Positions 21,953-33,100 of a DNA stretch of 64,000 bases are shown here, in pieces (position 1 is the first letter of the stretch; each line of letters starts with the position of its first letter). The stretch spans positions 53,020,021 to 53,084,020 of the forward strand of contig NC_083587.1 of the NCBI RefSeq assembly GCF_027579695.1. The letters are read 5' to 3'. The notes beneath the pieces were generated by a model that searched no databases, was not told where the DNA came from, and saw nothing but the letters and a program-made list of their open reading frames with translations. The stretch comes from Neoarius graeffei. Its lineage: Eukaryota > Chordata > Actinopteri > Siluriformes > Ariidae. Position numbers and translations under genes: made by a program.

Positions 21953-22321
21953 AAGCAAAGGTTCACATACTTTTGCCACTCACAAGTATGTAATATTGGA
22001 TCATTTTCCTGGATAAATAAATGACCATGTATAATATTTTTGTCTCATTTGTTTAACTGGGTTCTCTTTATCTACTTTTAGGACTTGTGTGAAAATCTGA
22101 TGATATTTTAGGTCATATTTATGCAGAAATATAGAAAATTCTAAAGGGTTCACAAACTTTCAAGCACCACTGTACATGGATGTGGTGGGAGAGGACATGA
22201 AAGTGGCAGGTGTGGTAGAGAAGGATGCAGAAGACAGGGAGCAATAGAGATGAAAGATCTGCTGTGGCGACCCCTAATCGTGAGCAGCCAAAAGAAGAAG
22301 ATATACTACAACTACCAAGCT

Positions 22322-22835
22322 GGTCATGGAATTAAAACTGTTAAGTTATTCAGAGCCCAAAAAAGCAGGAATGGATAGTCTGGAGATATATCAGGCAGAA
22401 GAAGAAAAAGAAGAAGTGAGTTTGCAGATTAGGACCTTCTCGATATTTTTGAGACTGGCTATGAAACAGGAGAGGATAAAATGGAACACGATTGAGTTTA
22501 CAAGGTAAACGTGGCACGCCTTTATGAGCTTGTTACACAACACTGTGTGCATGAAGCTTAAATATGCATGAAGTGGAAAAAAACCTCCAAATAACTATTT
22601 TCAAAACCAGTTTTAACCCTTAAAGCTACAGCGTGTGAGATTTTCTTTTATTAAAAACCATGTAGTTTTGTATGAGTGGAGGATAAACACTAAAAATTAA
22701 CATTCTCGAGCTAGTATGTCATTTACTAGGATGGATACTAGATCAGTATTAAAATAAATCTGACTACGCAGTGACAGGCAACCAATCAGGGACAAGACAA
22801 TAACAGAATCTTGTGGAATACTTTAATAAAACAAA
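22322..22835. other. Intergenic DNA, nothing recognised
   Basis: No gene, terminal repeat or tandem array seen. A 60-codon frame at 22326-22508 has no recognisable motif and an A-rich, repeat-like composition. Confidence 0.55.
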
Positions 22836-22839
22836 TGGG

Positions 22840-24150
22840 GAAGTGAGCCCCAAAAAGCATATATAGAGGATATTACACAGTGACATGAAGCTATGAAGTT
22901 TATATGTATATATCATGAGTGAGCAAAGCCGAGTGAAATATTTTCAACATGAGAAGATAAACTTCATACCTTCGTGCCACCGTGTAATGTCCTTTATATG
23001 ATATCAACGCATCCACAAAAAAAACGCAAGTTAATCAAAAGAATTTTAATTTTGAACCAGTTCGCCATTTTGACAACACACGTCCAGTCAGCAGGAAAAC
23101 ACTGGGAGTGACGTCATCAGAGTGAAATATCAGGAATTATTATCCATACACAGAACACTTTTTTGATGGAATAAAAACATGTATTCTATTCCTTTCTAGC
23201 GGGTTTCATTCCTTTGGTTTGATAGCATGCAATATTGTTAGCATATCACTTATCCTACATGTATTACATCACTCTATCCAATGGAGAATGAGCGTTGAAT
23301 ATGGTTTATGATATTGCATGGTTGTCATGACAACATGACGTCACATGTTGGAGACGTAAAACTGCCATGCTAGCGAGCGACTATGGCAATTTGTAAACAA
23401 ATATGGCCGCCAGGTTTGCTTCATTAAATATGGAAGATTTTGAGAGAATTTTGAAAGAGAAAGGAACACCCGAAAGGAATGTGTATGTATAATCTCATCT
23501 CATTATCTCTAGCCGCTTTATCCTTCTACAGGGTCGCAGGCAAGCTGGAGCCTATCCCAGCTGACTACGGGCGAAAGGCAGGGTACACCCTGGACAAGTC
23601 GCCAGGTCATCACAGGGCTGACACATAGACACAGACAACCATTCACACTCACATTCACACTTACGGTCAATTTAGAGTCACCAGTTAACCTAACCTGCAT
23701 GTCTTTGGACTGTGGGGGAAACCGGAGCACCCGGAGGAAACCCACGCGGACACGGGGAGAACATGCAAACTCCACACAGAAAGGCCCTCGCCAGCCACGG
23801 GGCTCGAACCCGGACCTTCTTATTGTGAGGCGACAGCGCTAACCACTACACCACCGTGCCGCCCTGTATGTATAATAATAATAATAATAATGGCTTTTCT
23901 CCATGGTATATCAGATATATTCCATTCAGCTACTCGTCTTCGACTCGTTCCATATCCAGCTGAATGGAATATATCTGATATCCCACTCAACACCAGACAA
24001 TATTATTTAAATATGTCACTCAGAGCCGTGATGTATTTCATATGCAAAATGCAAGTTTTTCAACACAAGAAGATAAACTTCATATCTTCTAGCCAACATG
24101 TGATTTTCTTTTTATGATATAGACACATTCACAAACAAAAACTACCCAAA
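22840..24150 (+). repeat. Old DNA-element-like repeat with two similar parts
   Basis: Two parts resemble each other (caacatgagaagataaacttcata near 22948 and caacacaagaagataaacttcata near 24061, each followed by a gata(t)...cacatccacaaa-like stretch). Near 23906-23981 a palindrome centres on ctcgtcttcgactcgttcc, with arms of tcagatatattccattcagc. A short frame at 23403 (MAARFASLNMEDFERILKEK) ends where the SINE is inserted. Borders are approximate and the family was not identified. Confidence 0.4.
23494..23864 (-). repeat. Young SINE, 12-bp TSD
   Basis: A 371-bp full-length reverse copy flanked by perfect 12-bp direct repeats tgtatgtataat at 23482-23493 and 23865-23876. It interrupts the older repeat at 22840-24150. 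Confidence 0.93.
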
Positions 24151-24162
24151 TTTATCAAAACA

Positions 24163-25772
24163 TCCATCCATCTGTAGGTACAGTTCCTTTAAGAACTACA
24201 AATCCCATCAACCAACTTCCGCGTTGACCTACGTCACGCCCGGGCGGGATTACCTACGTCACATCCTCCCTGAAGCCATAAGTTACTGAGTCAACTTCCA
24301 TTCTGTCTCTTTTGGCTCTGTGAACTTCGTCTACAGACATAAAGAGGCACTCTCTCGTCTGGACCATCGTGTCTTCAGGCACAAAGAGACCTTCTGCTGA
24401 TCAGAACATCCAAGATAAAGATGTCTTTCTTGCAAGTAACAGAGATTTAGCGCGCTTTCATGTTTTCCGCTGGCCACAGTAAAAATACTATTTAAGCGCG
24501 CCGTTTAACTCATTTTGAGTTATAACCGGGTTTTTTTATTTGTATTATGAGTAATGTTATGACTGCCGCCCAAAGCAGTTTAATTAAAAGTTAGAAGCGA
24601 CCGGATTCCTTCTGACTAAATCGCTGTGCATATTGTTTGATCAGAGACTTTTCTTCACGAACGACAAAGCGTCAGACCAAGAATTCTCTGTGCTTCCACG
24701 GAATCGACCCACGTGCTTCTGTGAACTCCAGAAGTTTCGGAACATCTCTATAATCTTGCACAGGAGCAAGATACTGGAAAGTAAGACTGGCATTTTGGGC
24801 AAACTAGTCTTAGGAATTAGCTTTATGAAGTAGTGTGAATTTAAACTCAGGAACTGTTTAAATGTGCACACTGATTTTGTGTTCTATCATTGTTCTATGT
24901 GTCCTCTCAGTTGTTTTTAATAGATAGGTTGCATGCTTTCTCTATTCCTTTCTAACACTTTAATTTCATTATTACACATATTTTGACCTCATCAAGATTT
25001 CAGTGGATTTAGTGGTGTTATAAGCTAGTGGAGTTAGCTACCACGGCTAATTCTTTTGTCTCATTAGCAACAGGGCTAATCCTTTTGTCTCCACAAGGTC
25101 GGGTGTCACCCTCCCCCCCCCCCTTTGTTCTCCTTAACACCACGAGGTAGAATTCGTTTGCCTTAGCTAGCAATCAAGGCTAGTCCTTTGTTTTAGGCCA
25201 CGAGGCCACACACACACACACACACACACGCTCTCATATACACACACACACCCACAGATATCATTGACGACCATTTGAATGTATTTCAACTGCTATTACT
25301 CATTTTTATCATTGTTATAATAAATTCAATTATTCTGTTAAATTGTGTCTGTTGTTGTACTGATATTTTTGAAGTCACACAATTTCAAAGAACTCGGAAG
25401 TGTACATAAGTGCTATTGGCTGTCTATGTAATAGGGTAAGTAATACATTTAGCTGTTTGGTAATTTATTATTAAACACCAAAATTAATGGTATTATTAAT
25501 GAGACTGATTCAATGAGAATGATTCAATGAGATTGATTCAATGAGAATGATTCAATGGTATGATTCAATGAGACTGATTCAATGGTATGATTCAATGAGA
25601 CTGATTTAATGAGGTTAATCACTTAAGACCAATTGCACCTACACATCCATCCATCCATTATCTGTAGCCGCTTATCCTGTTCTACAGGGTCGCAGGCAAG
25701 CTGGAGCCTATCCCAGCTGACTATGGGCGAGAAGCGGGGTACACCCTGGACAAGTCACCAGGTCATCGCAGG
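24163..25772 (-). repeat. 5'-truncated SINE split by a solo LTR, 12-bp TSD
   Basis: The outer 12-bp repeats tttatcaaaaca at 24151-24162 and 25773-25784 mark the target duplication of a short reverse SINE. Its tail (tccatccatc) lies at 24163-24172 and its remaining 129 bp at 25644-25772, where it is 5'-truncated at gacctggtgac. The gap is filled by the LTR-like element. Confidence 0.85.
24173..25643. mobile_element. Solo LTR-like element
   Basis: A 1,471-bp insertion begins tgtaggtaca and ends tgcacctaca, with TG...CA borders and a short inverted end as in LTRs. catc flanks both sides (24169-24172, 25644-25647), a 4-bp duplication but in a catc-rich target. It has no ORF of note and no internal retroviral genes. 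Inside are a CA stretch (about 25206-25256), an aataaa-containing stretch near 25318, and a tandem region with period about 14-28 (attcaatgaga..., 25500-25612). Gypsy or retroviral origin cannot be told. Confidence 0.6.
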
Positions 25773-25784
25773 TTTATCAAAACA

Positions 25785-26464
25785 ATTCATCAATTTACTT
25801 ATGAGTGACATATAGAGATTTATGTCATGGTTTTGGTTCTCTATGTCCCGGATGTAGCCTGTATGAAAAATACGAGTGGTGTATTTCCCAGTGAAACACT
25901 CGTGTCTGTGTAATATAGCTGAATATGATACACAGATGAGAACTGTATTAATTATTACGACAGGCTATTTTTAATACTTTCAGAAACAGAAATCAGTTTT
26001 CCGGCTCCTGTCTGTGCTTACTGACTCAGTACATTGTTGTTGGGAATCGCAGAAACTGCATTAGGACTTCTTTAGCTAGCTAACTAGCAAGCTAGCAAAA
26101 CTATGAAAAGTGAAATATATATAAACAAAGTTCTGTTTTCTTTGTATCTATAGCTTTTTGTTTAATTGTCAATGAAAATATGCAACAAATGTGGACAAGA
26201 AACTAAAATAAAGAGTGCATCTGGGATATAAACGTAATGTATGTAACATTTTTTATGCACTTGGAATTTTTTAACTTGCACTTATCCATCAGTATTTTGT
26301 AGTATATAACACACTTCTTTATGGACTACTTAAATTGTATAATAAATAAACCACACAGAGTGCAATTTTTTCAAAACATATATTACAGTCTGTAAAATGA
26401 ACAAAAAAATTATTTACAATAATATACAGCACCGCCTACCACCTATATCATACAAATTTGCATA
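25785..26464. other. Intergenic DNA, nothing recognised
   Basis: AT-rich, no gene or element recognised. It may contain distal 3' UTR of the minus-strand NCAM-family gene, but no poly(A) site was fixed; an aataaa on the minus strand lies near 26838. Confidence 0.5.
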
Positions 26465-26465
26465 T

Positions 26466-26466
<1 letters not shown>

Positions 26467-26522
<56 letters not shown>
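26467..26522. repeat. (CA)n microsatellite
   Basis: About 27 uninterrupted ca units. The long Cys/Val frame on the minus strand here is only the repeat. Confidence 0.95.
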
Positions 26523-26525
<3 letters not shown>

Positions 26526-27085
26526 GTACTGTAAGTTAAACCTTTGGTAGATTTTTCACTACACAGGCAATATACTGTAACTGATGCAGAAAAGAAGAAA
26601 TGATTATCATAACCATAATAAAACATTAACTCTTGCGATTAATGTCATCAAAATACATTAAATAAATTAGTGATGATAATAATGCATTCGTCTGTGTGAA
26701 ATAACATCCTCCCATAGCAATTGCTTTAGACATTACAGCATGTGAAAGCGTAACCCTGTTGATACAGATTATCACAGAAAATCTGTTTTAATGCTTGGAC
26801 ACAGTTAGCTGCTCTCTTTTATCTACAAAATGATCAAATTTATTAAAATCTACATTTTCAATTCTTACCCTGTAAAGTTCATACTCGATAAATCACATAC
26901 TATTAAATGCATAGAAGTATTTAGTTTAACTTCACAATAAAATTCACAACAAAAAAGATGCACTTTTATACAGTCATGTTTTTTTTTTGTTCTTTTTTTT
27001 TTTTAAGCTACATTATAATGCCAGTCAGCCAGAAAGCTGCATCCCTGAAGCCATTCTTTCTTTTTGGTTTGGTGTCAAAAGCATT

Positions 27086-27131
27086 TTACAACCGTGCTTC
27101 ATTGACTGGGTCGGCCTCGGCTGGTGCTTTC
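27086..27131 (-). CDS. NCAM-family terminal exon (cytoplasmic end)
   Basis: Acceptor ctctctttag; completes a Val codon, then encodes [14 protein letters not shown] and stops at 27086-27088. It closes the frame exactly. NCAM1 continues for far longer here, so this tail is short. The 3' UTR runs leftwards; its end was not determined. Confidence 0.7.
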
Positions 27132-30100
27132 CTAAAGAGAGTAAACACATTTATTCACACTGAAATCCAACACGTATACACTATTTTATTTTTACCATTT
27201 TACATTTATGGCAATTAGAGTTCATTCTAAATCTACATGACCACATAGTTAAGGATAACAAACATTACATATCCATAAATATACAGTACATTAATGTAAT
27301 TTAGAAAAGGACATGTCCTTCTGCCATCTCTATCCCTACCCCATCCCTGTAACATCACTAATATTAGGAGTAGGTTCAGTAGCTAATAGGTCAGTATCTT
27401 CTATGCTGTGAGTGAGATTGGCCAAAAGTCTGTAAGCTTACACCGATCAACCATAACATGATGACCACTGACTGGTGAAGGGAATAATATTGATTATCTC
27501 ATTACAGTGGCACCTGTCAAGGGCTGGGATATATTAGGCAGCAAGAGAACAGTCAGTTCTTGACGTGTTGGAAGCAGGAAAAATGGGCAAGCATAAGGAT
27601 CTGAGCGACTTTGACAAGGGCCAAATTGTTATGTCCAGATGACTGGGTCTGAGCATCTCCAAAATGGTACATCTTGTGGGGTGTTCCCGGTATGCAGTGG
27701 TTAGTGCCTACCAAAAGTGGTCCAAGGAAGGACAACCGGTGACATCTTTCTGTTTTAGCCAGCATTAACTTTTGCAACAGTTTGTGCTACAGTAGCTCTT
27801 TTGTGGGATTGGAGCATATGGGCTCATCTTCGACACTTATGACCCATGAAGCAACATATGCTGCTTTCAAGGTGTCATCTTTTCCAGGTATATTTCAACA
27901 AGACATCACAGCACAGGGATTTAGTAGACACTCTTATCCAGAGTGATGTACAACATACCCAGAGCAGCCTGGGGAGCCGTTGGTGGTTAGGTGCCTTGCT
28001 CAAGGGCACTTCAGTCGTTCCTGCTGGTCCAGGGACTCAAACCAATGACCTTTTGATCCCAAAGCTGTTTCTCTAACCATTAGGCCATGGCTTCCCCCAT
28101 GTAGCACAAACTGCTGAAAAAGTTAATGCTGACACCTTTCGGTTTTAGCCAGTATCAACTTTTTCATGATCAAAGACCCTGTTGCTGGTTCACCGGTTCT
28201 CCTTCCTTGGACCACTTTTGGTAGGTACTAACCACTGCATACCAGGAACACCCCACAAGATGTGCCATTTTGGAGATGCTCAGACCCAGTCATCTAGCCG
28301 TCACAATCTGGCCCTTGTCAAAGTCACTCAGATCCTTACGCTTGCCCATTTTTCCTGCTTCCAACACATCAACTTCAAGAACTGACTGTTCTCTTGTTCT
28401 GGGTTCGAATCCAGCGGCCGGCGGGGGCCTTTCTGTGTGGAGTTTGCATGTTCTCCCCGTGTCTGCCCATATGAAAAAGATGTAGATAAATCTTATAAAA
28501 TTTGTATGTCCTTTGTCTGAAACTTGTATGTAAAGCATACAACAGTGAAACCAGATATAAAATCCTTAGTAAATTTGAACAAAATGAAACTTGTGTGATT
28601 TGCATATTTATCAGAACAATATATGACAGTAATGCAAAAGTGGCCACTTTCAGGAGTAAATCATATTCCTATATGATGCACAATACATGAAACATAAACT
28701 GAAGGTGGTGGAAAGTTATATATTTTTTATAAGTTTCTTCTATTTCTTTTCCATATGGGTGCGTGGGTTTCCTCCGGGTGCTCCGGTTTCCCCCACAGTC
28801 CAAAGACATGCAGTTAGGTTAATGTGGGGTGGCCTTGGGCTGAAGTGCCCTTGAGCAAGGTACCTAACCCCTGACTGCTCCCCGGGCGCTGTAGTGTGGC
28901 TGCCCACTGCTCTGTGTGTGTGTGCACGCATGTGTTCACTGCTTCAGATGGGTTAAATGCAGAGGATGAATTTCACTGTGCTTGAAGTGTGCATGTGACA
29001 AATAAAGGTTTCTCTTCTTCTTCTTCTTCTTCTTCTTCTTCTTCTTCTTCTTCTTCTTCTTCTTCTAATATATCCCACCCCTTGACAGGTCCTATTGCAA
29101 TGAGATAATCAATCAAATTTTATTCACGTCACTTGTCAGTGGTCATCATGTTATGGTTGATCGGTATATAGATATAAAATCCTGACACGCTGAGTAACTG
29201 TATGCCATTTTCGTGGACTATTATATCAGTGTATACATATATGTATATCTGAAATGGTCACCTACGCAAATTTAGTAAGAGGCGCTTTGTCACAAGTGAT
29301 GTCGGACTGCATTCCATTTTCTGTCTTGTTTTGTGACTGTAGTTTTGGAATGCTACCCCTCGGTTTCTCAAGCCCATTCATGGTTCTGAATAAAAGAACA
29401 AAAACAGACACAACCGAAGAACTTAGTCACGGTAGGACCATTCACAACAATCACTCATGATGAACTTGTGAACATTGATGGAATGTGAATAACATTAGAC
29501 AGTTGCATGCTGCTTTATCCAAACTGCATGTCATGACAAATTAATCGATATTGTAACACACTGGGACTCATTTATCAATCTTTTAATAAAGTTGTGTGCA
29601 AATGTTTTCGTAAGCCAAACCGAACTAAATGTTCCAGCTGGATTTTCAGCGATGTTGGTTTTCTTTGTATTCTTGTGCATATGTTTTAAAGACCAATCGA
29701 CCATAAATTACCAAGCATGTTCAAGGCACATTTATATTTAGTAACGCCCACAGAACTCAAATAAAAGGCAAAGAGCTCACAGGGCTGAAAACGACAAAAT
29801 GACAGCTAAACAGTAAAAGGGCTCCTCCTAAATCTTCCAGTAATGCAGTTGACCCATTGCAGTGGTTTGCCTGCCATAGACACCTGCCAACTCTTCCTCC
29901 ATTACTTTGGCCCTTATTAAATATCAAGTCTTATTTGGCTTAATTTATGGCTTTGTTTTGGATTGCATTCCTATTAATTAAGTCAATAATATGAAACGAC
30001 AGAGTTTGATCATTTCCATTACATTTGTTTGTGTGTATAAATAAAAAATCTGTCATTGAACATGACAAAATAATTTGGATATAAAACAGAATAAAGTAAC

Positions 30101-33100
30101 TCAAGACTAATTATATGATTCGAAGTTGATCAGTCGAGGTTTTCCTGAATAGCACATTTCTTTAGTAAAATTTGTTTCTATGAATAATTTTCGAAGAAAT
30201 GAATTTGTGTCCAGGTTGATAAATGAGATCCCAAATCCATATGAGTATGCTGACATATATTGCAGGCTATCCTTCCAGAATTCAAAGAGAATGAAAGAAA
30301 AAGGTCACTTACACAGCAGTGTTGTTAAACACACCCTCCTCCAAACTTTTAGATTCAGGCACGTTGGAACCAAACAGTTTTCGGGCCAAGAAGTTGAGCA
30401 TGCCACAGTGATTTGTATAGCAACACAAAGCATCAACCCCCACCAACAGCACCAGGAAGACGACCAGCACTATGGCCACGACACCACCTTTACCCAGGCT
30501 GAACTGAGCTGCAAGCAAGTTAGGAAAAACACGGGAGAATGAGTAAATAGTCATCATCGGAAAAAAAGCAAAGTATTCAAAGAGCAGAACTTTGTGTTCA
30601 CACCAACAGTCACATGACAAAAGAAATGACATTTTCCAGCAGAAGTCGTTGAAGTCAAAATCATAATCAAGTTTATAGAGATCTTGCATGTGACGTCACA
30701 GCCGATCCAGATTGTGACAGACGCCATTTTGTCGGTCAAACGCCATATTTCCGCCTTCTACTTCTACTTCTGGTTCTACTTCTACCTTTTCTTCTGGAAA
30801 ACCCTACTATATACAATTCTACTACAACGGCTGCGGCTACAAGCTCTCCCTACCTGTGCACGTTTTTTTATGTTTTTTGTGTGTATTTTTGCGTGTTGTT
30901 TGTCTGTATCGGACTTCAATATCCACTACAACCGTATGGACTCACTGGTAGGGTGACCATTCGTCCGGATTTCGTCTGGACAGTCCGGGTTTAGAGCCGT
31001 CTGTCCGGACGTCTGTCACGCGTCCTCATTTTTTACATTTTGTCCTCATTTCGGACCCTCAGCCGCCACCGTTGCATCAGTCGTCACAAATCCCCGCCCA
31101 TTATTTACACTTGCTATTCTGCGATGACATAGCAGCAAAGATAGCCTACAGGGATTTCTCGTATACAAACATTCGCGCTGCGCACGCAGCTGATGGAGCC
31201 TCTGCAGCCTCTGATTGTCTGGAAGCTGCTGTCACTCAAAAGCTGCGCTCATGCGATTGATTGATTTTTGCTCCTCCGAGCTGCGCGCGCAGTGCGAATG
31301 TTTGTATGGAAAAACCTATGAATGTTGGCACGCATGCTGTTGAACAATACTCATGCCGAAACGAAAGACATCCTTTAAAAATGCTTGGTGCTTAGAGCAT
31401 CGTTTTGTCGGCAAGAGCCAAAAAGGAGAACACTTCGCCTTCTGCAAGCTCTGTCGCATTGACATTGATGTGGGGAGCAGAGGTAAAGGTGCGATAGACA
31501 GACACATGGACACAGACCGCCACAGAGAGAATGCCAGCAGTGCTGGACAGTCATCTTTAGCATCATTTTTTGCCCCAGCTCTACCAACCCCAATCGATGA
31601 CAAAACCACTGCTGCTGAGCTGACTAAATTGTTCCACACCATTAAACACCATCACTCGTACAGGAGTTTAGACTGCTCTGCAAAAGTTGACAGTAATGTT
31701 TAATGATGTTTTATCCAAATTCCTGTGGATAAGGTTATAGGCCAAATGTAAATGACATGGTTGACTGTCATTTTTCATGTTTTTCTTTTTGATATTTTTT
31801 TTGGATGAGCATAAATGAACACAACAATGTTTTGTTTTTAGTTTAGTTCCTGTGGATAAGCCAAGGCCAGTATCTCATCTCATCTCATTATCTCTAGCTG
31901 CTTTATCCTGTTCTACAGGGTCGCAGGCAAGCTGGAGCCTATCCCAGCTGACTACAGGCGAAAGGCGGGGTACACCCTGGACAAGTCGCCAGGTCATCAT
32001 AGGGCTGACACATAGACACAGACAACCATTCACACTCACATTCACACCTACGGTCAATTTAGAGTCACCAGTTAACCTAACCTGCATGTCTTTGGACTGT
32101 GGGGGAAACCGGAGCACCCGGAGGAAACCCACGTGGACACGGGGAGAACATGCAAACTCCACACAGAAAGGCCCTTGCCGGCCACGGGGCTCGAACCCGG
32201 ACCTTCTTGCTGTGAGGCGACAGCGCTAACCACTACACCACCGTGCCGCCTAAATAAAATATTTTTATATATTATCTATAATATGTAATATAGTTTATAA
32301 TCCGAACAAGAAATAACAATGCTACAGGTGTGAAAACAGGGTAAGATTCAACAGCTTATCAGTGAAGAGAGGTTTAGGACTGTGCTGTGATGAACCTTAC
32401 CTTGTGGGATAGAGAAATATAATTTAGCTGGTTCGGAAAAGCCATTAACGTTAACAGCAATGATTTCGGCCTCATAGTTGGAGTCATACTCAAGATTCTG
32501 GAGGTGAATGATACTGGAGTTTGTGTCTGTTTTCTTTTCTCTCCAGGGCTCACCCTCCTTGTTCTGTTGAAATAAGATATAGACGTTCACTTACATTACA
32601 TGTAGTCTAAGTAAGGAATAAACCTTGACATGGACTGCTCTTATAGGAAAAGAATCAATGATGTGGTGGCGTGATACGGCCCAAAGTTGAATATATCCCT
32701 ATACCAACAGAAAGTGTTTTATTCCCTTTAACACTTTTAATACCTTTAACAGACTCTAGTTACATTTAATGTTGTGGAAAATCTTTGAAACAACATGAAC
32801 AGTATGTATATATACACTGCCCAGCCAAAAGAAAAAAGTTGCTTATTCTAATATTTCGTCGGACTGCCTTTAGCTTTGATTATAGCACTGGCTGTAACAT
32901 TGTTTCAACAACCTTATGCAATGCCACAACATTTATTTCCATCCAGAGTTGCATTAATTTCACTGAGATCTTCTCTTGATGACGAGAGATGAACCACTCT
33001 CTGACCAACTGAATCAACCCCAGATCATAACCCTGCCTCCAGAGGCTGGTACAGTGGCCACTATGCATGATGGATGCATCGCTTCATGTGCTTCCCTTCT

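Larger units (their letters stand above)
19860..22174 (+). mobile_element. Tc1-like transposon (family 3), copy 2, containing another element
   Basis: Inverted ends acagtggtgcttgaaagttt and aaactttcaagcaccactgt, TA on both sides, inserted in a retrotransposon fragment. It measures 2,315 bp because a 700-bp element sits at 20483-21182; without it the length is the normal 1.6 kb. Confidence 0.92.
19739..22300 (+). mobile_element. 5'-truncated non-LTR (RTE-like) remnant, split by a Tc1 element, 21-bp TSD
   Basis: The two outer pieces (19739-19859 and 22175-22300) join into about 247 bp. They encode the end of a retroelement ORF (MRLRWYGHILRRDAEHVGR, then GRPKRRYMDV) and a 3' end ctgctgtggcgacccctaat with an agaagaag tail. 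A 21-bp direct repeat atatactacaactac(t/c)aagct flanks it at 19718-19738 and 22301-22321 with one mismatch. Clade is inferred from the ORF end. Confidence 0.75.
27438..29164. mobile_element. Mariner/Tc1-like element with two 5' ends in inverted orientation
   Basis: Inverted arms: caccgatcaaccataacatg at the left and catgttatggttgatcggt at the right. Each arm reaches into the start of the same transposase gene ([16 protein letters not shown] on + from 27579, and its counterpart [16 protein letters not shown] on - near 28351). The catalytic part is absent. A SINE-like repeat fills the centre and a composite SINE is inserted in the right arm (28396-29066). It lies in the last intron of the NCAM-family gene. 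Confidence 0.75.

Noticed and set aside
26414..26626. 70-codon minus-strand frame with alternating Cys-Val
   Set aside because: It is the (CA)n microsatellite.
30180..30542. 120-codon plus-strand frame
   Set aside because: It is the antisense of the NCAM membrane exon.
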